Of a DNA stretch of 64,000 nt, positions 17,318 through 26,430 are shown piece after piece. The number at the start of each line of letters is the position of its first letter. The stretch's first letter is position 1. The stretch lies in assembly GCF_036077095.1 (NCBI RefSeq), contig NZ_CP107960.1:930001-994000 (forward strand), given 5' to 3'. The notes beneath the pieces were generated by a model that ran no database searches, was not told the DNA's origin, and saw nothing but the letters and a program-made list of their open reading frames with translations. A program made the position numbers and the translations under genes. Origin of the DNA: Streptomyces sp. NBC_00376. GTDB taxonomy: Bacteria; Actinomycetota; Actinomycetes; Streptomycetales; Streptomycetaceae.

Positions 17318-18193
17318 ATGAACCAACGTATTGTCGTAGGCCTCGACGGATCCGCAGAAAGCGTCGCGGCGGCGCATTGGGCCGCGCGGGAAGCCCTCCT
17401 TCGCAATGCGCCTCTCCATCTCGTCCATGCCGAGACATGGTCCGCGCCTTCCAGCATTCCCGCGGCCGGCTCCCACGTGCGCCGCCAGTGGGTGAAGACC
17501 CTCCTTCGTGAAGCTTCCGACGAGCTGTCGGGGGCGCACCCCCGACTGGACATCAGCGCAGAATCGTTCGACGGACAACCAGCCGCCTCGCTGACCCGCG
17601 CCACGGCGGGCGCGAGCATGCTGGTGCTCGGCTCCCGAGGGCTGGGCACGCTCAGGGGGTTCGTCCTCGGTTCCCTCGGCATGGCCCTCATTCGTGGCGT
17701 GGAGCAGCCCGTCGTCCTGGTGCGTGCAGCAGAGGACAGACTGCCGCACGGCCAGGGCCGGCACCTGGACCGTGACGTGGTCGTGGGCGTCGACACCGGC
17801 CGGCCGTGCGACGCCCTGCTCTCCTTCGCGTTCGACGAGGCATCGCGGCGGGGCTGCACACTCCATGCGCTGCACAGCTGGACACTGCCCCCTCTGGCCG
17901 GGTACGGAGCTGCGTACAGCCCTGAGACCAACGCCCGGACCGCCGAGATCGAGCGAACGGCCCTGGACGACATGCTGCGGCCCTGGCGGGACATGTACCC
18001 GGCTGTCGACCTCGACGCACAGGCGACGCTCGGACGCGCCTCCGTACAGCTCCTGGAGGCAGGTTCCGGAGCGGGTCTGACGGTCGTCGGCCGTCGCATC
18101 CGCCGGTCCTCGGTCGGCAGGCACATCGGCCCGATCGCTCACGCGGTCCTCCATCACTCCACCGCGCCCGTCGCCGTCATCGCTCACGAATGA
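17318..18193 (+). CDS. Universal stress protein, tandem USP domains (B)
   Basis: A 291-residue cytosolic protein with two USP domains. Domain 1 opens with IVVGLDGSAESVAAAHWA and carries GSRGLGTLRGFVLGSLGMAL with QPVVLVRA, a complete ATP-site signature. Domain 2 opens with VVVGVDTGRPCDALLSFAF and ends VVGRRIRRSSVGRHIGPIAH with APVAVIAHE, a degenerate site. GAGGAAGG precedes the ATG. It ends the CBS operon and probably shares its promoter; no separate operator-like box is seen in the 62-base gap. DosR-regulon USPs of M. tuberculosis have the same two-domain layout. Confidence 0.9.
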   Translation: MNQRIVVGLDGSAESVAAAHWAAREALLRNAPLHLVHAETWSAPSSIPAAGSHVRRQWVKTLLREASDELSGAHPRLDISAESFDGQPAASLTRATAGASMLVLGSRGLGTLRGFVLGSLGMALIRGVEQPVVLVRAAEDRLPHGQGRHLDRDVVVGVDTGRPCDALLSFAFDEASRRGCTLHALHSWTLPPLAGYGAAYSPETNARTAEIERTALDDMLRPWRDMYPAVDLDAQATLGRASVQLLEAGSGAGLTVVGRRIRRSSVGRHIGPIAHAVLHHSTAPVAVIAHE

Positions 18194-18245
18194 CGATGTC
18201 GCCGTGCCGGCCACTGAGCGGGTCCGGCCGGACGGGGCCGACCGG

Positions 18246-18578
18246 TCATCGCGCTCGCGGGTCCCGTTCCGCGACCTCCGGTTCAGTCAGAACGCAACGC
18301 GAGCGTTCCTCGCAGGTCGTATCGACGCAACGGGTCCGTCCGTACTGCCCGCAGACCGCCTTCTTCCGCTTCGCTCCGATCCGTACGTCGATCACCGGAT
18401 CCAGTGTCGGGTCCTTGGTGCTCGGCTCGAAGACCGTGTGCTCGTCGGGGTCGACCCGGCCACTGACGACGGTCTCGCCCAGGCCCCACGCCCCGCTGAC
18501 CACGATGACCTCGGGCAATCCGCTCTCGGGGCCGAGGGTGAAGAACACTCCGACTCCCGCGAGGTCGGAACGGACCAT
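18246..18578 (-). pseudogene. Phosphoenolpyruvate synthase fragment
   Basis: The minus strand encodes a short piece of the ATP-binding domain of PEP synthase / pyruvate-phosphate dikinase. Visible are MVRSDLAGVGVFFTLGPESG, then SGAWGLGETVVSGRVDPDEH and the stretch VDTTCEERSRCVLTEPEVAE, matching roughly residues 210-310 of PpsA. The rest of the 800-residue enzyme (phospho-His and PEP-binding domains) is absent, and neighbouring frames upstream are not coding. A perfect copy of the operator consensus lies upstream (18767-18781), so a DevR-controlled dikinase gene was probably lost here. The family would normally replenish PEP from pyruvate. Confidence 0.75.
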
Positions 18579-18633
18579 GATCTGGCCGCCCCCGCCGGAT
18601 CCTGATCCGGATGCGTCGCACCGTCGTCACCAC

Positions 18634-18673
18634 TTCGGGAGGCGGAGTCCGGTCTTCGGGAGGCGGAGTCCGG
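18634..18673. repeat. 19-bp tandem direct repeat (period 21)
   Basis: TTCGGGAGGCGGAGTCCGG occurs at 18634-18652 and again at 18655-18673, separated by TC. It lies in the decayed region upstream of the PEP synthase fragment and looks like a small slippage duplication. Confidence 0.85.
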
Positions 18674-18766
18674 ACAAGGCGTCCGACATCCACGGTCACC
18701 CCCCAGGAGAGCATCACCGCAGGGCCGAGGGGGCCAGGAGCCGGGCCGGCCGGGCCGTGCCGGAGA

Positions 18767-18781
18767 GGGACCGATCGGCCC
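18767..18781 (-). promoter_or_regulatory. DevR-type box (best palindrome) upstream of PEP synthase relic
   Basis: GGGACCGATCGGCCC, then ATG. The arms GGGACCGA and TCGGCCC read almost identically on both strands. There is no intact gene downstream on the minus strand, only the dikinase fragment. Confidence 0.65.
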
Positions 18782-18857
18782 ATGGCCGCGGCCGGGCCGA
18801 AACTGGCTGCCGTTGCGGAGAACAGGGGCCCTGCGGGACGGGCGGCGGGCCCGGCCT

Positions 18858-19886
18858 TCATCCCGGCACGAGGACGGCGGCGCCGTTGACCCGGTCGGCG
18901 GCCAGATCACTCAGCGCCTGGTCCGCGCGGCTCAGCGGGTACGGGCTTGCGGTGACCCGCATGCCGATCCGTGCGGCCGTGTCCAGGAAGTCGCGGCCGT
19001 CCTGCCGGGTGTTGGAGGTGACGCTGCGCAGGTTCCTCTCCTCGAAGAGGTGGCGCCGGTAATCGAGCACGGGGATGTCGGTGAGGTGGATGCCCGCGAC
19101 GGCGAGCGTTCCCGACCGGTCCAGCGCCTCCAGTGCCACAGGCACCAGATCACCGACGGGTGCGAACAGGATCGCCGAATCCAGCGGTTCGGGCGGACGG
19201 TCGTAGGCGCCACCGACGGAGGAGGCCCCCAGGTGGGCGGCGAGTTCACGGGCGCGTGCCGAACGGGTGAGCACGTGCACCCTCGCTCCTTCGGCCAGGG
19301 CGACCTGCGCCGCCAGATGGGCCGAGGCCCCGAAGCCGTAGATCCCGAGCCGGCCGCCCGGTGGCAGGGCGCTGCGGCGCAGGGCGCGGTAGCCGATGAT
19401 CCCGGCGCACAGCAGCGGCGCCAGCAGGACGGCGTCCTGTTCCTCCGGAAGCCGGTAGGCGTAGTCGGCCGGTACGAGGGCGATGTCGGCGAACCCGCCG
19501 TCCGCGTCCCAGCCGGTGTACAGGGAGGCCGGGCAGAGGTTCTCGCGACCGGCCCGGCAGTAGCGGCAGTGGCCGCAGGTGCTGCGCAGCCACGCCCCAC
19601 CGGCCCGGTCCCCGGCCCGGAACCCCGTGACGGACTCGCCGACGGCGGCCACCCGGCCGACGATCTCATGGCCGGGAACGGTCGACGCACGGTGCGGGCG
19701 CAGGTCGCCCTCGGCAAGGTGCAGGTCGGTGCGGCACACACCGCACGCCTCCACCCTCAGCAACAGCTCACCCGGCCCCGGCGAGGCCACCGCTCGCCGC
19801 ACACGCACCAGCGGGCCGTCCCCGATCGGACCAGGGCTCCCTACGGCCCACCCGGTCAGCGTCTCCGAAGCCGGCGAACGCACCAT
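18858..19886 (-). CDS. Zinc-dependent alcohol dehydrogenase (MDR family)
   Basis: A 342-residue medium-chain dehydrogenase. Catalytic zinc ligands appear in CGVCRTDLH and GHEIVGRV. The structural zinc site is [15 protein letters not shown], and the coenzyme-binding fold is [16 protein letters not shown]. The substitution pattern ([28 protein letters not shown]) matches the AdhA-type aldehyde/alcohol dehydrogenases of actinobacteria. It would oxidise alcohols or reduce aldehydes with NAD(P), useful for redox balance in low oxygen. It is transcribed divergently from the HAD gene after a 195-base gap that holds no clear operator-like box. Confidence 0.9.
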   Translation of the reverse strand: MVRSPASETLTGWAVGSPGPIGDGPLVRVRRAVASPGPGELLLRVEACGVCRTDLHLAEGDLRPHRASTVPGHEIVGRVAAVGESVTGFRAGDRAGGAWLRSTCGHCRYCRAGRENLCPASLYTGWDADGGFADIALVPADYAYRLPEEQDAVLLAPLLCAGIIGYRALRRSALPPGGRLGIYGFGASAHLAAQVALAEGARVHVLTRSARARELAAHLGASSVGGAYDRPPEPLDSAILFAPVGDLVPVALEALDRSGTLAVAGIHLTDIPVLDYRRHLFEERNLRSVTSNTRQDGRDFLDTAARIGMRVTASPYPLSRADQALSDLAADRVNGAAVLVPG

Positions 19887-20081
19887 GCTCCCAGGCTCTC
19901 GCCGGCCGGCAGGTACGGCAAACGCTCACCGCGGAACGGAGGGTCGCGGCCGCGTTCGCCGCTCCGTCCGGTGGCGCTCCCGGCCGTTCGGGCAGGCGGC
20001 GAAGCCCGCCGATGCGGTCGGCGCGCCCTCGGCCGGCAGCCGTGATCCCATGGAGAGGGCTCCCTGACGAAGGGATCCGCC

Positions 20082-20843
20082 ATGAGCGGCACACCATCCC
20101 TGGCAGCCTGTCTGCGCCCGCTGCGGGCCGTGGTCTTCGACACCGACGGCGTGGTCATCGATTCCGCACGGGCCCATGCCGCGGCCTGGCAGGGTGCCTT
20201 CGACGCCTGTCTGTCGGCCGCCGGCGGGCAGCGCCCGTTCGATCCGGTGGCCGACTACCTCCGCCATGTCGACGGCCGGTCACGGCTGGACGGGGCCGTC
20301 GGCTTCCTGGCCTCCCGGGGGCTGGATCTGCCGCTCGGCGATCCCGACGACGCGCCGGGCACCGCCACGGTGTGGGCCGTCGCGGCCCGCAAGGAGGAAC
20401 TGTTCACCGCGAGCGTGCGTGCGCACGGCGTCGCCGCCTGGCCAGGCACCGTACGTCTGCTGCACGCACTGCGGCGTGGGCGGATGGCCTGTGCCGCTGT
20501 TTCGGCGTCGCGCCACGCGACCGAACTGATGACCGCGGCAGGTGTGATCGGCCTCTTCCGGAGTGTGGTGGACGGCAAAGAGGCTCATCGACTGGGTCTT
20601 GCCGGCAAACCGGACCCGGCTCTCTTCCTGGAGGCTGCCCGACGGCTGGACGTTCCGGCCCGGGACGCGGCTGTCCTGGAGGACGCGCTCGCCGGTGTCG
20701 AGGCCGGCCGGCGGGGCGGATTCGGTCTCGTGGTGGGAGTGGACCGTACGGCCGGAGGAAGCAATTCGGCCGGACTGCGCCGCCATGGCGCCGATGTGGT
20801 CGTGACCGACCCCGGCGAGCTGCTGGTCCCCGGGACGGACTGA
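20082..20843 (+). CDS. Beta-phosphoglucomutase-like HAD enzyme
   Basis: A 253-residue HAD-superfamily protein. Motif I is FDTDGVVIDS with nucleophile Asp20 and acid/base Asp22, motif II the Ser in AVSASRHA, motif III the Lys in GKPDPALF, and motif IV VLEDALAGVEAGRRGGF. The helical cap with RSRLDGAVGFLASRG and the DTDGV(I)DS form identify beta-phosphoglucomutases, which turn beta-glucose-1-phosphate into glucose-6-phosphate. The neighbouring GH65 phosphorylase would supply that substrate, a pairing also known in mycobacteria. Here the two genes are convergent (81 bases apart) rather than in an operon. Confidence 0.88.
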   Translation: MSGTPSLAACLRPLRAVVFDTDGVVIDSARAHAAAWQGAFDACLSAAGGQRPFDPVADYLRHVDGRSRLDGAVGFLASRGLDLPLGDPDDAPGTATVWAVAARKEELFTASVRAHGVAAWPGTVRLLHALRRGRMACAAVSASRHATELMTAAGVIGLFRSVVDGKEAHRLGLAGKPDPALFLEAARRLDVPARDAAVLEDALAGVEAGRRGGFGLVVGVDRTAGGSNSAGLRRHGADVVVTDPGELLVPGTD

Positions 20844-20923
20844 GAACCGCGGCCCGTTCCTGGTCGCGCGCAGGCCATGGGCCGGTCGACCGGTCCGGCG
20901 GACCGCGCCGGGCCTGCGAGGAG

Positions 20924-23326
20924 TCAGCGCACGGGCAGGCGGAACCAGTGCTGCTCCCCCGCGGCCACGGTCACCAGCCGCCCGCCGGGCAGACACACGG
21001 TCAGCGGGGGAGCCAGTCGCGAGCGGGGCACGCGAATCCCCAGTCGGCCCGGCAGGAGCCGGACACGGATGCCCCGGTGCCCGCGGTAGCAGAACGTGAA
21101 CGTGCAGCGCGGCACCTCCCTGAGCGGAACCGGGTCGACACGGAGCCCGTCCGGGCCTGCCTCCAGTCCTGCGATGCCCCGTTCGACGAGATCGAGGGTG
21201 CCGGCCATGGCGCCGAGGTGGATGCCCTCGCCGGTGGTGCCGCCCTGGACATCCGCCACATCGCTGAGCAGGGCTTCCTCGCAGTACCGCCAGGCGTCGG
21301 GGCCTCTCTCCCGCGCGAGCACCCAGCCGTGCACCAGGGTGCTGAGGGTCGAACCATGACTGGTGCGGTCCAGGTAGTAGCCGGTCGTCGCCCGCCACGT
21401 CTCGTCGTCGAGCCGATATCCGAGACGGTCGAAAAGAGACCGCAGCTCGGCCGGGCGGAAGAGATAGCCGAGCATGAGTGTGTCGGCCTGTTTGGACGCC
21501 TGATAGCGATTGACCGAGTCCCCCTCGGACTCCAGGATCCGGTCGAGGCGGCGGATGTCGCAGTAGCGGGAGCGGTAGGCGTCCCAGTCCAGTTCGGCCA
21601 GCTCGCCGTAGCCCTCGAACTGGCTGATCACACCGCTGTGGAACGGCACGTACAACCGACGGGAGATGTCCTCCCAGCGGCTCGTCGTCCCGTCGTCCAG
21701 GCCGAGTCGCTCGGCCAGCTCCCGTCGACGGGCCTCGGGGAGCCCGCCGAACACCTCCAGTGCGCGTGCGAGCACCCAGGCCGCGGTCACGTTGGTGTAC
21801 GCGTTGTCGTCGATCCCGGGAGCAGTGACACCGGGGTAGGCGTCGTGGTACTCGTCCGGGCCGACCACACCGCGGATGCGGTAGCGCTCACGACCGGCGT
21901 CGTACGTGGCCGCGGCGCCCCAGTAGCCTGCGATGTCGAGCAGCAGCTCTGCCCCCGGTCCCTGGACGAATCCGGTGTCGCCGGTGCTCTGCCCGTACCG
22001 CCACACGTTCCAGGCGACGGCCGATCCGACGTGGCGCTGCAAGTGCGAGTGGTCGGGCAGCCAGCGGCCCGAGCGGGGGTTGAGGTGCAGCGTCTGTGTC
22101 TCCTCGGCACCCGAACTGCCGCTCTGCCAGGGGAACATCGCTCCTCGCAGGCCTGCCCGGCGAGCCGCGCTGCGGGCTGCGGGCAGCCGACGGTGCCGGT
22201 ACATGAGAAGGCCCCGTGCCACTTCCGGGAAGTGCAGGGTGATGCAGGGCAGTACGAACAGTTCGTCCCAGAAGACATGTCCCCGGTACGCCTCGCCGTG
22301 CAGGCCCCTGGCGGGCACTCCGACGTCCAGCTCGGCCGTGTGCGGGGACAGTGTCTGCAGGACGTGGAAGAGGTGGAGCCGGAGGATGCGTCCCGCTTCG
22401 CCGGGTGCCCTCAACTCACCCTGGCTCCAAAGGCGTTCCCAGGCGGCGCGGTGGGAGGCCAGCAACACCTCGAACGGCGCCGCGTGCGAGGCGTGCTCGA
22501 CGGCAAGCGGCAGTGGGTCGCCCGAGGGGCGGTCCAGCGATGTGTACAGCGCGGCGCACTTCACCACGGCGGCGGAACGCCCGCGGGAGACCGGCAGCCT
22601 GAAGCTCTGGACCGCTCCGGTCCCGGTGCAGCTCGATCCCACCGCCACGAGGGGCCGCGACGAGGTGCGCACGGAGACGGCGATCCGGATGCGGGACGAA
22701 CGGGTCCGGCAGGAGAGCCAGGCCACGCCGTCCGCTCCGGCTCCGGCACGGTGGCCGGTGAGGTGGTGTCCGTCCAGCCCTCGGTATCGCTCGACACCGG
22801 CGTTGGTGACGTCACCGTCGATGACCGACTCGACCTCGACGGCCCCGCTCCAGCCGTAGCAGTGGAAGGTGGTCCGCTGGGCGGCGAGGTACGGGTCGCC
22901 CATGTGGACGAGTCTGGTGTGGGTGACGCGGAGCCGGCGGCCGTGGCCGTCCTGGAAGAACAGGTGGCGCGTGAGAACGCCGCCTCGCAGATCGAGCGAG
23001 ACCTCGTGGCGCCGCAGGCTCGGGTGATCTGTGGTGAGCCAGTCCCCCGCCGGTCCGTCGTCCGGCAGGCAGCGGTAGCACAGGCGTGTCCAGTCGGGCA
23101 GCTTGACCATGTCCTCGTTGCCGACCCGTTCCCCCACGACCTCCGAGAAGAGCCGGTCGTAGCACCCGGCCGCGTAGGTGCCGGGATAGTGGACCGCGTC
23201 GGCGGGCGACTCGGGCGCGGCGCCCCTGGTGGCGAATCTGCCGTTGCCGAGCGTGCAGAGCGCTTCGACCGTCCGCTCCGCCTTGGGGGCGTAACCGTCG
23301 AAGTCCCAGGTACACGGTGTGCTCAT
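20924..23326 (-). CDS. GH65 disaccharide phosphorylase/hydrolase
   Basis: An 800-residue enzyme of the trehalose/maltose/kojibiose phosphorylase family (GH65). The N-terminal beta-sandwich is followed by the (alpha/alpha)6 barrel with GLHGEAYRGHVFWDE (about 342-355), the catalytic acid in GPDEYHDAY (Glu492) and the phosphate-loop equivalent NRYQASKQADTLML. A C-terminal beta domain closes the protein. It would split an alpha-linked glucose disaccharide with phosphate to glucose and beta-glucose-1-phosphate; trehalose is a guess. Its ATG overlaps the stop of the upstream dehydrogenase relic (ATGA), so it was or is cotranscribed from the boxed promoter at 23629. Confidence 0.9.
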   Translation of the reverse strand: MSTPCTWDFDGYAPKAERTVEALCTLGNGRFATRGAAPESPADAVHYPGTYAAGCYDRLFSEVVGERVGNEDMVKLPDWTRLCYRCLPDDGPAGDWLTTDHPSLRRHEVSLDLRGGVLTRHLFFQDGHGRRLRVTHTRLVHMGDPYLAAQRTTFHCYGWSGAVEVESVIDGDVTNAGVERYRGLDGHHLTGHRAGAGADGVAWLSCRTRSSRIRIAVSVRTSSRPLVAVGSSCTGTGAVQSFRLPVSRGRSAAVVKCAALYTSLDRPSGDPLPLAVEHASHAAPFEVLLASHRAAWERLWSQGELRAPGEAGRILRLHLFHVLQTLSPHTAELDVGVPARGLHGEAYRGHVFWDELFVLPCITLHFPEVARGLLMYRHRRLPAARSAARRAGLRGAMFPWQSGSSGAEETQTLHLNPRSGRWLPDHSHLQRHVGSAVAWNVWRYGQSTGDTGFVQGPGAELLLDIAGYWGAAATYDAGRERYRIRGVVGPDEYHDAYPGVTAPGIDDNAYTNVTAAWVLARALEVFGGLPEARRRELAERLGLDDGTTSRWEDISRRLYVPFHSGVISQFEGYGELAELDWDAYRSRYCDIRRLDRILESEGDSVNRYQASKQADTLMLGYLFRPAELRSLFDRLGYRLDDETWRATTGYYLDRTSHGSTLSTLVHGWVLARERGPDAWRYCEEALLSDVADVQGGTTGEGIHLGAMAGTLDLVERGIAGLEAGPDGLRVDPVPLREVPRCTFTFCYRGHRGIRVRLLPGRLGIRVPRSRLAPPLTVCLPGGRLVTVAAGEQHWFRLPVR

Positions 23327-23559
23327 GGCTGAGCCGGGGCGATGATCTCGTTGTGCTGCGATCCTCCCAGCACCACCTTGAGCGCACCGGTGTCCAGGGC
23401 ACGCAAGAACACGTCATGGGCCTCTTCCATCTGCGCGCGTTCGAAACGTTGAGTGAACAGCGAGGACGAGGTCAGCCGTCCGGCGGCGCCCTGGACCACG
23501 GGGTCCGGAGCGTCCTGCCATGCAATCCGTCCCGGGCCCTGGAGAACGAGTGCCTTCAC
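23323..23559 (-). pseudogene. Alcohol dehydrogenase with large internal in-frame deletion
   Basis: A 78-codon open frame joins the first residues of an AdhA-type dehydrogenase (VKALVLQGPGRIAWQDAPDP) directly to its last 50 residues (RFERAQMEEAHDVFLRALDT, then GALKVVLGG). All zinc and coenzyme motifs are missing, so it cannot be active. The reading frame is intact from a GTG start, and its stop overlaps the GH65 start by four bases. It may survive only as a leader that couples translation to GH65. A strong operator-like box lies 70 bases upstream. Confidence 0.8.
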
Positions 23560-23628
23560 GACGCCGCCCCTCTCCCCGTGTCCCCGAGGTTCTCCCCCAG
23601 GTTCACCCGGCACGGACCCGCCCCACAT

Positions 23629-23643
23629 GGGCCGGTCGGTCCC
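23629..23643 (-). promoter_or_regulatory. DevR-type box upstream of ADH relic and GH65
   Basis: Read on the minus strand: GGGACCGACCGGCCC followed by ATG, 70 bases before the relic's GTG. A second, imperfect element (GGACCTTTCGGGCCC, 23649-23663 on the plus strand) lies back to back and 66 bases before the MBL gene. Confidence 0.7.
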
Positions 23644-23729
23644 GACCAGGACCTTTCGGGCCCCTGCCGCCCCGGCTGCGGGGGATGTGATGGTGAAGAC
23701 GCTGCCACCCACCGAAGAAGGGGTCGGCG

Positions 23730-25157
23730 ATGTCCGAGGCAGAACCGCACCTGGCCGCGCCCAGGGCGAGACCCGCGCTGCTGCGCTTCCTCGGCGGCGT
23801 CCGGACCGTCACCGGCAGCAAGTTCCTCATCGAGAGCGACCATGCCCGGATCCTCCTCGACTGCGGCCTCTTCCAGGGTTTCGCGGACCTGCGCCGCCGC
23901 AACTGGGCGAAGCTGCCGTGCGACGCCTCGTCCATCCACGCCGTGGTCATCACCCATGCCCACCTGGACCACTGCGGCTATCTGCCCCGACTGGTCCGGC
24001 ACGGCTTCCCAGGACCGGTCCTGGCCACCGCCCACACCGCCGGGCTCGCCGAGATCGTGCTCCGGGACAGCGCGCGCCTCCAGATGGAAGCGGCCCAGCA
24101 CGCCAACGAACACGGCTGGTCCAAGCACCGGCCCGCCGAACCGCTCTACGACGAGTCCGACGTCGACACCACCGTCAAGTTCTTCGACCCCGTCGAGGTC
24201 GGCAGCGAGACCGAGATCATGGCCGGCACCCGGCTCGTGCTGCATCGCGGTGGGCACATCCTCGGCTCCGCCTGGGCCCACCTGACCCTCGAGGACGGCC
24301 ACACCCTCGCCGCCAGCGGCGACCTCGGCCGCCCCGGCCATCCACTGCTGCTGCCTCCGGAGCCGTTCTCGGGCGCCGACGTGCTGCTCACGGAGTCGAC
24401 GTACGGCGACCGCGCCCACGAACCCGAGCGTGCCCAGGCGGAGTTCGCGGCCGTGCTCGCCCGTACGTTCGCGCGGGGCGGTACCGCTGTCATTCCCGCC
24501 TTCGCGATCGACCGCACCGAGGTCGTCCTCCATGAACTCGCCGGACTGCGTCGCAGCGGGATCCTGCCGCGGTCCGTTCCCGTGTACGTGGACAGCCCCA
24601 TGGCGCTGGCCGCACTCGATGTCTACCGTGAGGCACTGCGTGACCGTTCCCCCGGGATCAGGCCCGAGATACTCGCTCTGGGCGAGGAAGCGATCAGCCC
24701 GGCTCCGTTCCGCACCGCCCGGACCGTCCAGGACTCCATCTCCATCAACAGTGCGCCCGGACCCGCCGTCATCGTCTCCTCGGCCGGCATGGCCACCGGC
24801 GGCCGGGTCCTGCACCACCTCCACCGGCTCCTGCCCGATCCACGCAATGCCGTCGTCGTCGTCGGTTTCGCAGCGGCCGGCACCAGGGCCCGCGACCTGG
24901 TCGACGGTGCCCGCACGCTCAAGATGTTCGGCGAGTACGTCCCCGTGCGCGCGGAGGTCGCCGACCTCCCGCACTTCTCGGCACACGCCGACGCCGACCA
25001 GATCATGGACTGGCTGCGCGGTGCCCCCGCACCGCACACGACCTACGTCGTCCACGGAGAGGAGTCGTCGTCCGACACGCTGCGGGACCGGATCGACCAC
25101 GAACTGGGCTGGACGGCGGTCGTGCCCAGACCCGGAGAGGCCGTTCTGGTCCGCTGA
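23730..25157 (+). CDS. MBL/beta-CASP exonuclease-like RNase
   Basis: A 475-residue metallo-beta-lactamase-fold protein with beta-CASP and RNA-specificity regions. The zinc motif [13 protein letters not shown] (75-87) is followed by the [11 protein letters not shown] block, GDLGR, and the beta-CASP elements [20 protein letters not shown] and [15 protein letters not shown]. The C-terminal FSAHAD (motif C) and HGE (with the final His) complete the set. Such CPSF-like proteins cleave or trim RNA, and close homologues are widespread in actinobacteria. It stands divergent from the dehydrogenase relic, with a weak operator-like element 66 bases upstream, which suggests RNA turnover as part of the dormancy response. 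Confidence 0.88.
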   Translation: MSEAEPHLAAPRARPALLRFLGGVRTVTGSKFLIESDHARILLDCGLFQGFADLRRRNWAKLPCDASSIHAVVITHAHLDHCGYLPRLVRHGFPGPVLATAHTAGLAEIVLRDSARLQMEAAQHANEHGWSKHRPAEPLYDESDVDTTVKFFDPVEVGSETEIMAGTRLVLHRGGHILGSAWAHLTLEDGHTLAASGDLGRPGHPLLLPPEPFSGADVLLTESTYGDRAHEPERAQAEFAAVLARTFARGGTAVIPAFAIDRTEVVLHELAGLRRSGILPRSVPVYVDSPMALAALDVYREALRDRSPGIRPEILALGEEAISPAPFRTARTVQDSISINSAPGPAVIVSSAGMATGGRVLHHLHRLLPDPRNAVVVVGFAAAGTRARDLVDGARTLKMFGEYVPVRAEVADLPHFSAHADADQIMDWLRGAPAPHTTYVVHGEESSSDTLRDRIDHELGWTAVVPRPGEAVLVR

Positions 25158-25336
25158 CCGGCGCCGGGCGCCTCGGCCGGTCCGCGTCACGTTCTGAAGG
25201 ATGGGAGGCACACTGTGTACGCCGCGAAGTCCTCGCACGTCGCAGGTCCGACGGCACGGCCCGGTCGAACCCGCCCCTCCCCGTTCTCCCCACGGCGGCG
25301 GCCGGCCGCTCGCCCGCATCCATCGAGGAACCTGTC

Positions 25337-25990
25337 ATGACCTCCACCCGGTACACCGTCGACGACGTCATGACGCAGAGCGTCGTCACCGTCGCGCCCG
25401 ACACGGAATTCAAGGAGATCGCGGACGCCATGGAGCGGTGGAAGGTCACCGCCGTACCCGTCGTCGAAGACGGGGGCCCGGTCGTCGGCGTCGTCTCCGA
25501 AGCCGACCTGCTCCCGAAGGAGGAGTTCCACGACCACCCGCCCGGCATGATCGACCAGATGCGCCGCCTGGCCGACACGGCCAAGGCCGGCTCGGTGCGG
25601 GCCGAGGAACTGATGACGAGCCCGGCCATCACGATCGAGCCCGGCGCGTCCCTCCCCCGGGCCGCCCGGCTCATGGCCGCCCGGCGCGTCAAGCGCCTCC
25701 CGGTCGTCGACGCCGACGGCACCCTCAAGGGCATCGTGAGCCGCGCCGATCTCCTCAAGATCTTCCTGCGCCCCGACGACGAACTCGCCGCCGAAATACG
25801 CCGCGAGGTCGTCGACCGCCTGTTCCCCGGCGCTCAACGGGACGTGAAGGTCGACGTCACCCGGGGTGTGGCCACGCTCACAGGTCGCGTCCCCGAGGCC
25901 GCACTCATTCCGGTCGCCGCCCGCCTCGCTCAGTCCGTGGAGGGCGTCGTCGGCGTGGACTGCCGGCTCGAAGGCCCGGCATCGGCCTGA
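25337..25990 (+). CDS. CBS-pair and BON domain protein (copy 7)
   Basis: A 217-residue protein with CBS1 (VDDVMTQSVVTV to GVVSEADLLPKEEFHDH), CBS2 (AEELMTSPAIT to GIVSRADLLKIFLRPDDE) and BON (VKVDVTRGVATLTGRVPE to GVVGVDCRL). GAGGAA precedes the ATG. It lies 8 kb from the main CBS row but is the closest relative of copy 2 (shared PKEEF, same linker type), so it probably arose by duplication. No good operator-like box is seen in the 179-base upstream gap. Confidence 0.88.
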   Translation: MTSTRYTVDDVMTQSVVTVAPDTEFKEIADAMERWKVTAVPVVEDGGPVVGVVSEADLLPKEEFHDHPPGMIDQMRRLADTAKAGSVRAEELMTSPAITIEPGASLPRAARLMAARRVKRLPVVDADGTLKGIVSRADLLKIFLRPDDELAAEIRREVVDRLFPGAQRDVKVDVTRGVATLTGRVPEAALIPVAARLAQSVEGVVGVDCRLEGPASA

Positions 25991-26027
25991 ATCCTGTCCC
26001 TGCCGAGGAGCCATCCGGGACCGAATC

Positions 26028-26042
26028 AGGAACGACCGGCCC
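26028..26042 (+). promoter_or_regulatory. DevR-type box upstream of nitroreductase relic
   Basis: AGGAACGACCGGCCC then ATA, 68 bases before the relic's ATG, matching the consensus at 13 of 15 positions. Confidence 0.5.
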
Positions 26043-26109
26043 ATACGTACTGCGCGGCGACCCGCTCCATGCTGAAGTCATCGTTCCTTCCCGCCACGGG
26101 AGACCCACG

Positions 26110-26430
26110 ATGCGGACCGAAGCACTCGACGACACGGCGCTGGCCGGCCTCGTCGCCGATGCCACCGCCGCCCCGTCCATGCACAGCGCCCAGCCCTGGC
26201 AGTTCCGCTACGGGCGCCGCAGCCGCACCCTCACGCTCGGGGCGGACCTCGACCGTGCGATGCCGGAGGCCGACCCCGCCACCCGTGCCCTTCACATCGG
26301 CTGCGGCTCGGCCCTGCTCAACCTGCGGGTGTCCGGGATTGTCGTCGGGCCGCCGCGCGGTACCGCCTCCGAGCGTGCCCTGACCGCACGCACCTTCGAC
26401 CTTGCGGTGTTACAAAGGGCACTGGGTTAG
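26110..26430 (+). pseudogene. Truncated Acg-type nitroreductase
   Basis: The first 75 codons match the start of actinobacterial Acg-like nitroreductases: LVADATAAPSMHSAQPWQFR, then ADLDRAMPEADPATRALHIG and GCGSALLNLRV. These are the N-terminal FMN-binding half of a protein normally about 330 residues long. Homology stops there; the next 30 codons are unrelated and end just before the PP2C gene. Acg-type nitroreductases (Rv2032, Rv3131) belong to the M. tuberculosis DosR regulon. The truncated product is unlikely to bind flavin properly. Confidence 0.78.

Noticed and set aside
20880..20894. Box-like palindrome between the HAD and GH65 stops
   Set aside because: It matches 11 of 15 and lies between two convergent genes, with no start downstream.
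20012..23332. Very long open frame (about 1,100 codons) on the plus strand opposite GH65
   Set aside because: It is a GC-bias shadow of the GH65 gene. It lacks domains and is rich in Arg, Gly and Pro.
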